64,000 bases of DNA from Sva-07 sp963828415 (GCA_963828415.1 CAWHEI010000012.1:1112187-1176186); one strand, 5' to 3'; counted from the stretch's first letter, positions 38,875 through 48,241 are shown. Numbers and translations are program-made. The notes: a model not told the origin generated them from the sequence alone.

Positions 38875-41043
38875 ATGGCCGATGCTCCGGCGGCCGTGTC
38901 CGCGACCAAGTTCATTCCCCCGCGGCCACCACACCGCTACCTCTCACGTGGTCGTCTGATCGACGGCATCGAGACGTCGGTCGCAGTCGATCGGGGTTTC
39001 GTGTTGGTGAGCGCGCCGGCCGGTTCGGGGAAGTCGACGCTGGTCAACGGCTGGCTCGACGCGAACGATCGACGCAGTGGTTGGTTGCAGGTCGACGACG
39101 GCGACGACGATCCGATCCGCTTCTGGAGCGGGGTCGCTTCGTCGCTCCAGACGCACGTGCCGGGGATCCGTGAGGCGATCGGGTCGGCGATCGGCGACGG
39201 CCTGGATGCCGTGGTCGCTGCGGTGGTCAACGCGTTGTCGAGGGTCGATGGGGAGGTCGTGCTGGTGATCGACGACTACCACCTGATCAGCAACGACGAC
39301 GTGCACGACAGCGTCGAACGACTCCTCACCCGACGACCGAGGAACTGCATCGTCGTCGTGTCGACACGTCTCGATCCGCCGTTCCGTCTCGGACGGCTCC
39401 GTGTCCGAGACCAGATCACCGAGGTCCGCGCGGCCGACCTGCGGTTCGAGATCGACGAGGCGGCGTGGTTGCTCGACGCCGACGTCGTGGGTCTCGACAC
39501 CGACGACGTCACGCGACTCGCCGGCCGAACGGAGGGGTGGGCGGCGGGGTTGGTGCTGGCTGCGCTCTCGATGCGAGGCGACGGCGACGTGGCCCAGTTC
39601 GTCGCGTCGTTCCATGGCGACGATCATCTGGTCGCCGACTACCTGAGCGACGAGTTCCTCGACTCGGTCGACGCAGCTGAACGGCAGCGATTGCTCGACG
39701 TGTCGGTGCTCGAGCGACTCTCCGGGCCGCTCATCGACGAGGTGTGTGGCACCGACGACGGCACCGTCTGGCTCGACTCGCTCGCACGCAACAACCAACT
39801 CGTGATCTCGCTCGACCGAACCGGCACGTGGTACCGACTCCACCACCTGCTCCGAGATCTCCTGCGCGCCGAACTCGTCCGTGCTGCACCGGAGCGGTCA
39901 GCCGAGCTCCACGCTGCGGCCGGGCGCTGGCATGCGGAGTCGGGCGATCTGATGTCGGCCGTGGAGCATCTTCTCGAAGCCGGGTGCAGGGTCGAAGCCG
40001 CCGACATCGTGGCGGAGAACGCGACGACGCTGTTGAACGTCGGGCGCATCTACACCGTGACCCGATACATCGAACGCCTCGGCGACCTCGTCGACGTCCA
40101 CGAAGGGCTGGCGATCGTGCACGGTTGGGTGTCGTTCGTGACCGGCCGCTTTGCCGAAGCCGAACGAGCGCTCGACGTCGCGCAACGCCTCGACGTCGAC
40201 GGGGTCGACACCGGGCTGATCCAGTCGTTGTCGGCGATGATCCATCTCGCCGAAGGCGATGTTGCTGCCGGTCTCCGGGTCGTCGAAGCGCAGGCGCCGA
40301 TGACCGAGCCGACGCACCCGATGGTGCTCGGAGGGGTGCGCGTGATGGGCGGCCGCTTCGACGAAGCCCGACCGTTCCTCGCTCGAGCGAACGAGATGGC
40401 AGCAAGCCGACCCGATCATTTCGTCGCGGCCGTCACTCCCGTCTTCGAAGCGATCGCCGAGATCGAAGAAGGCCGAGGGGCAGCTGCGCGCGACCTTGCT
40501 GACACCGCAATCGCCTACGCCGACGAGCACCGGATAGCGGAGGCGCCGCAGCTCGCCCTCGCGCACAGCGTCGTCGCCCGAACCACCGACGACGCCACCG
40601 CTGCAGTGCCCGCTGCGATGCGCGGCGTGCAACTCGCGCGGCGATCACCGGAGAACGTCATGCTGACCTATGCGCTCGCGAGCGCCGCCGACGTCGCCTT
40701 CGACCACGACCACTCCGATGCCGACAGGCTGCTGCTCGAAGCTCGGTCGATCGTCGATCGATGCGTCGACCCGGGTATCGCCGGCCGATACCTCGCTCGC
40801 GTCGAGTCCCGCCACGGCCACGCCGACCGGGTCGAGGCCGGCGAGTTGGTCGAGGAACTCACCGACCGCGAACTCGCCGTGCTGCGCTACCTGCCGTCCC
40901 GACTCTCGCAGCGGGAGATCGCGGGCGAGCTGTACGTGTCGCTCAACACCGTCAAGACGCATTGCAGGGCGATCTACCGCAAGCTCGCCGTCGACGGGCG
41001 CAAAGCTGCCGTACACGCCGCCCGCCAACACGGGCTGCTCTGA
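38875..41043 (+). CDS. MalT-like LuxR-family regulator, module A
   Basis: 722 residues from ATG 38875 (MADAPAAVSATKFIPPRPP). Layout is that of MalT: N-terminal STAND ATPase with Walker A SAPAGSGKSTLVNGW near residue 45, Walker B VLVIDDYHLISND, and the winged-helix relay GRTEGWAAGLVLAALSM. A helical repeat sensor follows, and a C-terminal LuxR helix-turn-helix (LTDRELAVLRYLPSRLSQREIAGELYV, NTVKTHCRAIYRKL). MalT proteins activate transcription when an inducer and ATP drive assembly. It faces the small-protein operon across 112 bp. Closest in this window to the module B regulator (shared QREIA/QRDIA and KTHCxAIYRKL). Confidence 0.92.
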   Translation: MADAPAAVSATKFIPPRPPHRYLSRGRLIDGIETSVAVDRGFVLVSAPAGSGKSTLVNGWLDANDRRSGWLQVDDGDDDPIRFWSGVASSLQTHVPGIREAIGSAIGDGLDAVVAAVVNALSRVDGEVVLVIDDYHLISNDDVHDSVERLLTRRPRNCIVVVSTRLDPPFRLGRLRVRDQITEVRAADLRFEIDEAAWLLDADVVGLDTDDVTRLAGRTEGWAAGLVLAALSMRGDGDVAQFVASFHGDDHLVADYLSDEFLDSVDAAERQRLLDVSVLERLSGPLIDEVCGTDDGTVWLDSLARNNQLVISLDRTGTWYRLHHLLRDLLRAELVRAAPERSAELHAAAGRWHAESGDLMSAVEHLLEAGCRVEAADIVAENATTLLNVGRIYTVTRYIERLGDLVDVHEGLAIVHGWVSFVTGRFAEAERALDVAQRLDVDGVDTGLIQSLSAMIHLAEGDVAAGLRVVEAQAPMTEPTHPMVLGGVRVMGGRFDEARPFLARANEMAASRPDHFVAAVTPVFEAIAEIEEGRGAAARDLADTAIAYADEHRIAEAPQLALAHSVVARTTDDATAAVPAAMRGVQLARRSPENVMLTYALASAADVAFDHDHSDADRLLLEARSIVDRCVDPGIAGRYLARVESRHGHADRVEAGELVEELTDRELAVLRYLPSRLSQREIAGELYVSLNTVKTHCRAIYRKLAVDGRKAAVHAARQHGLL

Positions 41044-41120
41044 CGTTCGTTCCTTCTTCGGCGGGGCATGGGCATCTCTCGGGGCGGCAGGAAGAGGCAT
41101 GCGGAACATCAGCCTCTCCG

Positions 41121-41474
41121 TCAGCTCCGGGACTGCGGCTCTCTCGCCAGCTCCTTGTCGATGTGTTGCTGCGTCCAGCTCGATGAGGAACGCTGTGGTC
41201 GGTTCAGTCGGACGACGAGTCCGTGGACGGCGATGCCGAGGCCCCAGCCGATGAGGGCCCAGGCTGACCACCAAGCGGACCACTCGCCGGTGATGCCGGA
41301 GGCGACGTTGGTGGCCAGGTTGACCAGGAAGATGATGATCATGCCTCCGGCGAACACGCCCGCGTGGACGTAGAACGCCTGCAATTGCTGCACGTACAGC
41401 CGTGCCGCCTCGACGCGGTGCTGTTCGGCATGATCATCAGCCGGCTGATGGGGGATGCGGTCTGGGTGGGACAT
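41121..41474 (-). CDS. 2TM-domain protein (end of module B operon)
   Basis: 117 residues from ATG 41474. A charged N-terminus with paired Arg/Glu (HRVEAARLYVQQLQAFYVHA) leads two helices, VFAGGMIIIFLVNLATNV and WALIGWGLGIAVHGLVV, typical of the small 2TM domain found in bacterial membrane proteins and some histidine kinases. It follows the DUF4386 gene by 40 bp on the same strand and is probably the last gene of the module B operon. Confidence 0.8.
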   Translation of the reverse strand: MSHPDRIPHQPADDHAEQHRVEAARLYVQQLQAFYVHAGVFAGGMIIIFLVNLATNVASGITGEWSAWWSAWALIGWGLGIAVHGLVVRLNRPQRSSSSWTQQHIDKELAREPQSRS

Positions 41475-41514
41475 TCTGGATTTCCTTCGTTGTGAGGATC
41501 GGGCGTGCAGCGGC

Positions 41515-42264
41515 TCAGGCGGTCTGGCGGCGGTGGGCCCGGGTGAGGAGCCAGAGCCCGAACCATCCCTCGGCGACGACGGACGGCACGGCGACCATCA
41601 CGAGGAATGCGTCGGCGTGGTCGGCGTAGTTGGCGAGGACGGTGTGGGCCGTGGTGTCGATGATGTAGGCGACGCCGGCCACGATCATCAGCTGTCCGAG
41701 CCATCGTGGCGTCTCGACTGATCGGGCGACGAGGAAGCCGAGCACGATGAGGTGGAGCCCGAATGCCGCGAGACCGATGAGCCAGGCGGAGTTGAAGAGC
41801 TCGAGTCCGATGAACGCCTGGGCGTTGCGTTCGGCGGCGCCCATCACGTCGGCCACTGCAGCGGAGTCGTAGAACGCGAGGGCTTGGAAGAAGAAGATGG
41901 CGGCGACACCGAGGAACACCGTGTAGACCAGTCGCGACCACGCTGCGACGAGTGACAGATCGTGGTGCTGGGCTCTGAACACGATGTAGAGCGCCCAGGC
42001 GACGACGATGTCGATGAGGAAAATGGCCAGGAACGCGACCAGGCCGAGCCGGAACAGCGTGCTCGATTCGGCGATGTTCGTCGCAGTCGTCTGGGCGTCG
42101 TCGGCCACGACGAGACCTTCTCGGACGAAGAAGTTGGCGAACACGGCAAGGCCGAACAGCAGCACGTAGCCGATGCCGGCGATCAGTGCGGCTCGTCGTG
42201 GCGAGGTATGTGTCCTTGTCGGATTGTCCTGCCTGATCTCAGGCGCCAGGATCGTGGTGGTCAT
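41515..42264 (-). CDS. DUF4386 domain membrane protein (module B)
   Basis: 249 residues from ATG 42264, overlapping the upstream stop (ATGA). Six or seven transmembrane helices are visible, including AALIAGIGYVLLFGLAVFANFF, FRLGLVAFLAIFLIDIVVAWAL, LFNSAWLIGLAAFGLHLIVLG and WLGQLMIVAGVAYIIDT. The SRLVYTVFLGVAA segment is the kind of motif seen in DUF4386. It occurs with 2TM genes on both sides in the operon facing the module B MalT-like regulator; module A has a related gene directly after its small protein. Confidence 0.87.
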   Translation of the reverse strand: MTTTILAPEIRQDNPTRTHTSPRRAALIAGIGYVLLFGLAVFANFFVREGLVVADDAQTTATNIAESSTLFRLGLVAFLAIFLIDIVVAWALYIVFRAQHHDLSLVAAWSRLVYTVFLGVAAIFFFQALAFYDSAAVADVMGAAERNAQAFIGLELFNSAWLIGLAAFGLHLIVLGFLVARSVETPRWLGQLMIVAGVAYIIDTTAHTVLANYADHADAFLVMVAVPSVVAEGWFGLWLLTRAHRRQTA

Positions 42265-42503
42265 CGGTTGCTCCTATGGGATGTGGGGTTCGGGTCGAGG
42301 CGGGCCTTCAGGGCGGTGAGCGGGCCGACGGTGGTGGCGATCCACAACGCGAGCGGCCACGAGAGCTGGTCGGTGACGAAGATGACGACGGCCCATACGG
42401 CGGACAGGCCGAGCCAGAGCCACGGCAAGGCGTTCAGGAGGTGGGTCCGGCGTCTCGCGTCGTCGACGGTCGGTTCATTCGACGCCGTCGGTTCATTCGA
42501 CAC
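42261..42503 (-). CDS. Small 2TM protein (module B)
   Basis: 80 residues from GTG 42503, which lies inside the last codons of the upstream oxidoreductase gene (11-nt overlap). Two helices, LPWLWLGLSAVWAVVIFVTD and WPLALWIATTVGPLTAL, follow a short polar start (SNEPTASNEPTVDDARRRTH). Its stop overlaps the start of the DUF4386 gene (ATGA). The longer in-frame start would run antiparallel to nothing useful and adds a Ser/Pro-rich shadow of the oxidoreductase, so I prefer the GTG. Confidence 0.7.
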   Translation of the reverse strand: MSNEPTASNEPTVDDARRRTHLLNALPWLWLGLSAVWAVVIFVTDQLSWPLALWIATTVGPLTALKARLDPNPTSHRSNR

Positions 42504-43548
42504 GATCGTCTCCGTCGTCGCGGACGATGATGACGGTCTTGCCGGTGGCCTTGCCGGTGTCGAGCTGCTCGATGCCCGTGGCGGCATCGGCAAGCGGGAA
42601 ACTGGCTTGCACTGCGGGCGTGACTGCTCCGGTGGTGATGTGGTCCGCGAGTCGCTCCATGAGGGAGTAGTGCTCAGTGCTCATGAACGTGGTGAGTCGC
42701 TGTTTGACGAACGGCGAGAGCATCAGCGCTCGGAGTTGGCGGCCGATGCCGCCGGTGATGCGGTTGCCGTTCTCGCCTCCGACGATGACGAGCGTGCCGG
42801 TCGTGGTCAGGACGCTGCGAAGGCGGGAGATGCTGTTGCGGCCTCCGATGTCGACGATGAGGTCGTAGCGCTGGTTGGTGGTGGTGAAGTCCGCTGCGGT
42901 GTAGTCGACGACATGGTCCGCGCCAAGGGAACGCAGGAAGTCGAGGTTTCGGGTGCTTGCGACGGCAGTGACGTCGGTGCCGAGGGCCTTGGCGAGCTGC
43001 ACGGCGAAGCTGCCGACACCGCCGGAGGCGCCGACGATCAGGACTCGTTGACCAGGCTGAACGCCACCGACGTCGCTCAGCGCCTGGAGAGCGGTGATGC
43101 CGGACACGGCTGCGACTGCCGCCTGCGCGAAGCTCAGGTTGGCCGGCTTGGCCACCAGCTTGTCCTCGTTGGCGGTTGCGTACTCGGCCAGCGAGCCGTC
43201 GGCGATGCCGAGCACCTCGTCGCCCGGGGCGAATCGGGTGACGTCGGTGCCGACGGCCACCACGCGGCCGGCAACGTCGAGGCCGGGGACGCGGTTCTTC
43301 GGTTTGGTGAGTCCAAAGCCGGCGAGGCGGATCAGGTACGGGGTGCCGGTCATGAGATGGCAGGTACCGCGATCGACCCCTGCGGCAACGACTTCGATGA
43401 GGACCTCGTCGGGCTTCGGTGTGGGGCGGACGACACTCTTGACTTCGAGAACGTCGGCCGAGCCGTATCGGTCTTGGGTGATGGCGCGCATCTGTGCTTC
43501 GGTGGCTGCGGCGTGGCGGGCGGCGGTGGTCTGTTCCTGGGTGGTCAT
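42493..43548 (-). CDS. NAD(P)-dependent quinone oxidoreductase/alcohol dehydrogenase-like (MDR, zinc-independent)
   Basis: 351 residues from ATG 43548, overlapping the stop of the small module protein as ATGA. It has an MDR fold: GroES-like N-terminus (MRAITQDRYGSADVLEVKSV, VPGLDVAGRVVAVG) and a Rossmann domain with VLIVGASGGVGSFAVQLAKALG near residue 165. The zinc-ligand Cys of classical alcohol dehydrogenases is replaced (AAGVDRGTCHLM), so it resembles quinone-oxidoreductase-like MDR enzymes. It probably reduces a reactive carbonyl or quinone with NADPH. Second gene of the module B operon, in the place where module C has an NAD(P)H-binding protein. Confidence 0.92.
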   Translation of the reverse strand: MTTQEQTTAARHAAATEAQMRAITQDRYGSADVLEVKSVVRPTPKPDEVLIEVVAAGVDRGTCHLMTGTPYLIRLAGFGLTKPKNRVPGLDVAGRVVAVGTDVTRFAPGDEVLGIADGSLAEYATANEDKLVAKPANLSFAQAAVAAVSGITALQALSDVGGVQPGQRVLIVGASGGVGSFAVQLAKALGTDVTAVASTRNLDFLRSLGADHVVDYTAADFTTTNQRYDLIVDIGGRNSISRLRSVLTTTGTLVIVGGENGNRITGGIGRQLRALMLSPFVKQRLTTFMSTEHYSLMERLADHITTGAVTPAVQASFPLADAATGIEQLDTGKATGKTVIIVRDDGDDRVE

Positions 43549-43805
43549 GCTGTTCCTTTGATGGTGGTGTCGGCATCCGTTGCTGACGCCGGGGCGATCG
43601 AGACGATTTCGAGGTTCACCGAGGTGAGGTGGGCCACGATTCCGTGGAGGTGAGCGGGGTCACCGATGTCGCCGACGAGACGGGTCAGGCATCGAGCCGC
43701 ACCGTCAGGTGAGGCCTCGATCGTGAAGTCGTCGAGGAGCGGCCGCAGGAGACGGTGGCTCGGTCGGCCCCGCAGCACGATCTCGTAGGTGGTTGGTTCG
43801 GGCAT
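43545..43805 (-). CDS. Small LHG-motif protein, module B copy
   Basis: 86 residues from ATG 43805 with GGGGA just upstream. TYEIVLRGRPSHRLLRPLLD and DFTIEASPDG align with the module A protein (RGR...RLLRPxxDDFxIE), and the helix DPAHLHGIVAHLTSVNLEIV matches DPSHLHGLLAHFTSMNAEVV. So A and B are the closest pair and C the most diverged. It heads the operon opposite the MalT-like regulator; its stop overlaps the oxidoreductase start (ATGA). Function unknown; a role as small regulator or ligand-binding partner of the MalT-like protein is inference from three-fold linkage. Confidence 0.85.
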   Translation of the reverse strand: MPEPTTYEIVLRGRPSHRLLRPLLDDFTIEASPDGAARCLTRLVGDIGDPAHLHGIVAHLTSVNLEIVSIAPASATDADTTIKGTA

Positions 43806-43853
43806 GTCCCCATGCTGGAGGCGACCGGTACCAGGCGGCCTCGTACGATCGGT

Positions 43854-43873
43854 GATCTCACCCGGGTGAGATC
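43854..43873. promoter_or_regulatory. 20-bp palindromic operator of module B
   Basis: GATCTCACCCGGGTGAGATC is a perfect 20-bp palindrome. Its centre lies 58.5 bp from the small-protein start and 54.5 bp from the regulator start, exactly as for the module A site. The intergenic regions of both modules are 112 bp long. Identity of site, distance and orientation supports a shared regulator or recent duplication of the whole divergent promoter. Confidence 0.8.
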
Positions 43874-43917
43874 ACCCGCAGGCTCCGCATTTCGCCGACG
43901 ACGTTAGGGTCGGGCCC

Positions 43918-46138
43918 ATGACCGGGTACCCGGACAGCGGTTTGGCAGCGACGAAGCTGGTGCCACCGACGCTGCCCGATCGGCTCGTGCAGCGATCGAG
44001 GCTCCTCGACCGGCTCGATGCCGGCCTCGCCGGCCACGTCCGGTTGGTACTTGCGAGCGCACCGGCCGGTTCCGGCAAGTCGACGCTGCTGGCATCGTGG
44101 GTCGCCGAACGCCCTGAGGCCTTCGCCTGGCTCCAGGTCGAGGACTCCGACTCGGATCCGGCCCGGTTCTGGGCCTACCTCATCGCTTCCATCGGCGAGG
44201 TGGTTCCATCGTCGACGGGCTCGCTGAGGCAGCTCGTCAGCAGTTCGGACAGCGATGAGCAGACCTTGATCTCGGCCATCGTGAACGTCTTCGCCGAGCT
44301 TCCCGAGCCGCTGGTCGTCGTGATCGACGACTACCACCTGATCGACCATGCGTCGGTGCATCGCGGCATGGAGCGCCTGATCGACCTCTGTCCACCGACC
44401 GTCACGATCGTCGTGTCCACCCGGATCGATCCGCCGTTTCGGCTCGGGCGGCTCCGAGTCAGGAATCAGGTCACGGAGATACGGGGCAACGACTTCCGCT
44501 TCGAAACAGCGGAGGCCCCCGGTCTCCTCCTCCATCACGACGACCAGATCCTCGACGAGCGCGTCGTCGAGCGACTGTGTCGTCGGACGGAAGGGTGGGC
44601 GGCCGGCCTGGTGCTCGCCGGGTTGTCGCTGCAACGCTCCGGCGACCCCGAACGATTCGTCGAGTCGTTCCATGGCGACGATCAGCTCGTCGTCGACTAC
44701 ATGACCGAGGAGTTCCTCGCCGGGGAGAGCGACGAGCAACGCCGGCGTCTTCTCGAGACGTCCGTGCTGGAGCAGTTCAACGGCGCACTCGTCGACGCCG
44801 TCACCGCCAGCACGGGTGGCTCACACTGGCTGCTCGAGACGGCGAGGACCAACCAGCTCCTGATCGGGCTCGACCGCACCGGCTCGTGGTACCGCTACCA
44901 CCACCTCTTCCGAGACCTCCTCAGGCTCGAAGCCGGACAGCTGCTGACCGCCGAGCATCTCGGCGAGCTCCACGGACGCGCGGCGGCCTGGTTCGAAGAC
45001 GAGGGCGACCCGATGCGAGCGATCGGGCACCGTCTTGCAGCAGGTGAACACGAGGTGGCGGTCCGATTGATGTACGTGCTCGGGCCGCAGCTGATCTCCG
45101 ATGGCCAGATCGACACGCTCCGCAGGCTGCTCGAACGGATCGGCGAACCAGCAACCAACGACCCGGCGTGCGCCCTGACGTGGGGCTGGTGCGACTACAT
45201 CGGCGGCAACTACGCCCGCGCCCACGAGTGGGTCGACACCACCCACCGACTCGCACCGCCCGGCTTCGATCGCACCATCACCGCGCCGCTGCGCATGAAT
45301 CTCGCCATCGCGGACGGCGATGTCGGCACCGCGCTGGAGCTTGCCCGCCAGATGAAGGCGACCGACCAGTTCGCGACCCACCGCCCTGAACTCGCCACAT
45401 CTGCCGGCGGTGTCTTCATGTGGGCCGGCCAGGCCGGCGAGGCACGAGAGGTGCTCGAGATCGCCGTGCAACAGTCGGCGGCCGCCGACTTCCGAGCAAC
45501 CCATGTGCTGAGCCGTATCTATCAAGCCATCAACGACTTCGACGACAGCGGAGACGCCTCGGGAGGCCAGCGGGCGCTCGACACCGCCGGAGAGTTGGCG
45601 ATGAGTTCCTACTACCGGATCGCACCGGCCTACGCCCTCAGAGGGCGAGGCGCCGCCGACCCTGCGTCAGCTCGGGCCGATGCCAACAAGGCGGTCGATC
45701 TGGCCCGGCAGATCCCCGGTGATCTCGCCCTCGCCTACACCCTCACCATCTGCGGCGACACACTCCTCGATGCAGATGACCACACGGGAGAAGGACTGCT
45801 GACCGAGGCTCGGTCGATCATCGATCGCTGTCCCGACCCAGGGATCGCCGGCCGCTACCTGGCTCGCATCGAATCGCGCCACGCCCTCGGCGGCCGAACG
45901 CGATCGGTGAGCGGAGACGCAGCCCGAACCACCGACGCCCTGGTCGAGCAGTTGACCGAACGGGAGACCGCCGTCCTTCGATACCTCCCGACCAGGTTGT
46001 CGCAACGTGACATCGCTGTCCGAGCTGTACGTGTCGCCAAACACGGTCAAGACTCACTGCGCCGCCATCTACCGCAAACTCGGCGTCGGAGACCGCAAGG
46101 CCGCAGTCCAGACCGCCAGAGACCTCGGCATTCTCTGA
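43918..46138 (+). CDS. MalT-like LuxR-family regulator, module B (one apparent frameshift)
   Basis: Starts at ATG 43918 (MTGYPDSGLAATKLVPPTLP). Walker A SAPAGSGKSTLLASW, Walker B VVVIDDYHLIDHAS, relay GRTEGWAAGLVLAGLSL, then helical repeats. The C-terminal helix-turn-helix is split by one extra base near 46016: LSQRDIA continues in the next frame as SELYVSPNTVKTHCAAIYRKLGVGDRKAA and ends at TGA 46138 (739 residues corrected). Left uncorrected, the protein would lose its DNA-binding half and end at 46179. Because every other frameshift here is also one added base, I take this as likely sequence error. Faces the small-protein/oxidoreductase operon. Confidence 0.88.
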
Positions 46139-46158
46139 CGCCGGGTCCGCGCACCCGC

Positions 46159-47139
46159 TCAGAGGTTCGATGTCGCTGATCGACTCGGGAGACGCTCGGT
46201 GAGCAGCGCCACGGCGTCGGCGACAGCGGCCGGCTCGATCGCGGTGACGGGTGCACCGAGCGCGACGCGGACGATCGACAAGGTCAGGTGGTCGACGTCT
46301 TCTCCGTTGATGCGGATGACGCACGAGTCGGTCGCGGTTTCGACCACGTCGTGGTCGACCACGGACAGCAGCGGCTCGATCTGGGCAGAGTCAGCGTCGA
46401 CGGTGATCACGGCCTGGACGTTGCGGGGTATCGACGCAATCGATGCGGTGAGGAAGGCTCCGGCATCGCCGCCCGGGATCTCGCGGGCCGCGAAGCGGCC
46501 GCCGGCCAGCGTGGTGGCGCTCAACCGGTCGACTCGGAAGGTCCTCCAGTCGTTGCGGCGGAGGTCGAACGCGACGAGATACCAGCGACGTTCGGCGGTG
46601 ACGAGTTGATGCGGTTCGACGAGGCGTTGGCTGCGGTCGCCATCCCGGCGGCGGTAGTCGAAGCGGACCTCCTCGCGGTCGCGGCACGCAACGGCGAGGA
46701 CGCCGAGTGCGTCGGGGTCGACGTCGGTGTCGGGGCCGGACCAGCGCAGTTCGACCACGCTGGAGTGCAGGGTTGAGACTCGGCGCCGCAGCCGGTCGGG
46801 AAGGAGTTGCTCGATCTTCGCCAAGGCGCGCAGCGAGGTGTCTTCGATGCCGCCGACGGCGGCGCTTGCCGCGGAGCGCAGCCCGAGAGCGACCGCGACG
46901 GCTTCGTCGTCATCGAGGACGAGCGGTGGCAGATGCGCGCCGACGGCAAGGCGGTATCCCCCGCCGGTCCCCGTGGTGGCGTCGACGGGATAGCCGAGGG
47001 TGCGGAGCCTGTCCACATCGCGCCGCACCGTGCGTTCGGTGACCTCCAGGCGCTCGGCGAGTTCTGCGGCCCGCCACAACCGATGGGTCTGCAGGAGCGA
47101 CAGCAGGAGCAGCGCCCGGCCAGTCGGATCGTTCGTCAC
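46159..47139 (-). CDS. WYL-domain transcriptional regulator
   Basis: 326 residues from GTG 47139 (VTNDPTGRALLLLSLLQ); a TTG at 47181 would overlap the palindrome. N-terminal HTH_11-type winged helix (RAAELAERLEVTERTVRRDVDRL), then the middle GYPVDATTGTGGGYRL and the WYL domain (VRFDYRRRDGDRSQRLVEPHQLV and RRWYLVAFDLRRNDWRTFRVDRL). WYL domains bind nucleic acids or small ligands and often control divergent neighbours. Convergent with the MalT-like gene (20 bp) and divergent from an epoxide hydrolase, with a perfect palindrome between. Confidence 0.9.
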   Translation of the reverse strand: MTNDPTGRALLLLSLLQTHRLWRAAELAERLEVTERTVRRDVDRLRTLGYPVDATTGTGGGYRLAVGAHLPPLVLDDDEAVAVALGLRSAASAAVGGIEDTSLRALAKIEQLLPDRLRRRVSTLHSSVVELRWSGPDTDVDPDALGVLAVACRDREEVRFDYRRRDGDRSQRLVEPHQLVTAERRWYLVAFDLRRNDWRTFRVDRLSATTLAGGRFAAREIPGGDAGAFLTASIASIPRNVQAVITVDADSAQIEPLLSVVDHDVVETATDSCVIRINGEDVDHLTLSIVRVALGAPVTAIEPAAVADAVALLTERLPSRSATSNL

Positions 47140-47160
47140 CTTCTCAGATTGCCACGCCTT

Positions 47161-47179
47161 GCGGACAGATGCTGTCCGC
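47161..47179. promoter_or_regulatory. Probable WYL-regulator operator
   Basis: GCGGACAG-ATG-CTGTCCGC, a perfect inverted repeat with 8-bp arms and a 3-bp spacer. It is 21 bp upstream of the chosen WYL start and 59 bp upstream of the epoxide hydrolase start, a position suited to control both divergent genes. Confidence 0.7.
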
Positions 47180-47238
47180 AACGGTTCCTACGGTGGTTTC
47201 CCATCACCCAGAACCCTCACCAGAAGGAGCGCACAACC

Positions 47239-48180
47239 ATGTTCAACCCAACCGACTTTCCCGAGCCCACGATCATCCCGGTCAACGGCGTCGAACTCGA
47301 AGTCTTCGAGGCGGGCCGTGAGAACACCACGCCCATCGTGCTCTGCCACGGTTGGCCGGAGCACGCCTTCTCGTGGCGTCACCAGATGCCCGCGCTCGCC
47401 GCAGCGGGCTACCACGTGATCGTCCCCAACCAGCGGGGCTACGGCAACTCGTCCCGGCCGGTCGACGTCACCGACTACGACATCGCACACCTGACAGGTG
47501 ACCTCGCCGCGCTGCTCGATCACTTCGGATACGACACCGCCACCTTCGTCGGTCACGACTGGGGAGCGAACGTCGTCTGGGGCATGGCGCTCCTGCACCC
47601 GGACCGGGTGGACGCCGTGATCAACCTGGCCCTGCCATACCAGGAGCGCGGCGAGCAGCCCTGGATCGAGATGATGGAACAGGTCTTCGGTGGTGACTTC
47701 TACTTCGTGCACTTCAACCGGCGGCCCGGCGTTGCCGACGCCGTACTCGACGACAACACCCACCAGTTCCTCCGCAACATGTACCGGAAGAACCTGCCGC
47801 TCGTCGCGCCGGAGCCGGGCATGATGATGATCAACATCGCACAGGCCGATGCGCCACTGGGAGACCCGATCATGAGCGAGAGCGAGCTCGCCGTGTTCGT
47901 CTCCGCATTCGAGAACTCAGGGTTCACCGGCAGCATCAACTGGTACAGGAACCTCGACCGCAACTGGCACCTGTTGGCCGATGTGGATCCGATCGTCCCC
48001 GCGCCGGCGCTCATGATCCGCGGCGAGCGTGACGCGATCCCGAAGTTCGAACGACTGTCGGAGTTCGTCCCCAACGTGGACGAGGTCACCCTCGATTGCG
48101 GTCACTGGATCCAGCAAGAACTGCCGGACGAAACAACGGACACCATCTTGAACTGGCTGGAACAGCAGGCCAGCGCCTAG
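47239..48180 (+). CDS. Epoxide hydrolase-type alpha/beta hydrolase
   Basis: 313 residues from ATG 47239 with AAGGAG about 10 nt upstream. HGWPEHAFSW (oxyanion region), NQRGYGNSSRP, nucleophile Asp in VGHDWGANVVWG near residue 109, and the catalytic His in LDCGHWIQQELP near 295 are the epoxide hydrolase pattern. The Asp nucleophile separates it from Ser esterases; haloalkane dehalogenase is the other option. It opens epoxides to diols. Likely repressed by the divergent WYL regulator through the palindrome at 47161-47179. Confidence 0.92.
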   Translation: MFNPTDFPEPTIIPVNGVELEVFEAGRENTTPIVLCHGWPEHAFSWRHQMPALAAAGYHVIVPNQRGYGNSSRPVDVTDYDIAHLTGDLAALLDHFGYDTATFVGHDWGANVVWGMALLHPDRVDAVINLALPYQERGEQPWIEMMEQVFGGDFYFVHFNRRPGVADAVLDDNTHQFLRNMYRKNLPLVAPEPGMMMINIAQADAPLGDPIMSESELAVFVSAFENSGFTGSINWYRNLDRNWHLLADVDPIVPAPALMIRGERDAIPKFERLSEFVPNVDEVTLDCGHWIQQELPDETTDTILNWLEQQASA

Positions 48181-48182
48181 GG

Positions 48183-48236
48183 CGCCCGTCTCCGACATGA
48201 CAGCGCACCGATCTGAGCGGCGAGGCTCGACGGGCG
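48183..48236. terminator. Weak stem-loop between convergent genes
   Basis: CGCCCGTC (48183-48190) pairs with GACGGGCG (48229-48236), with a 38-nt loop, in the 61-bp gap between the convergent epoxide hydrolase and DUF1772 genes. The position fits a bidirectional terminator; the long loop makes it weak. Confidence 0.35.
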
Positions 48237-48241
48237 AACGC

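Noticed and set aside
38875..41043. AfsR/SARP assignment for the module regulators
   Set aside because: They lack the N-terminal OmpR-like and BTAD domains and have a C-terminal LuxR HTH, so MalT-like is correct.
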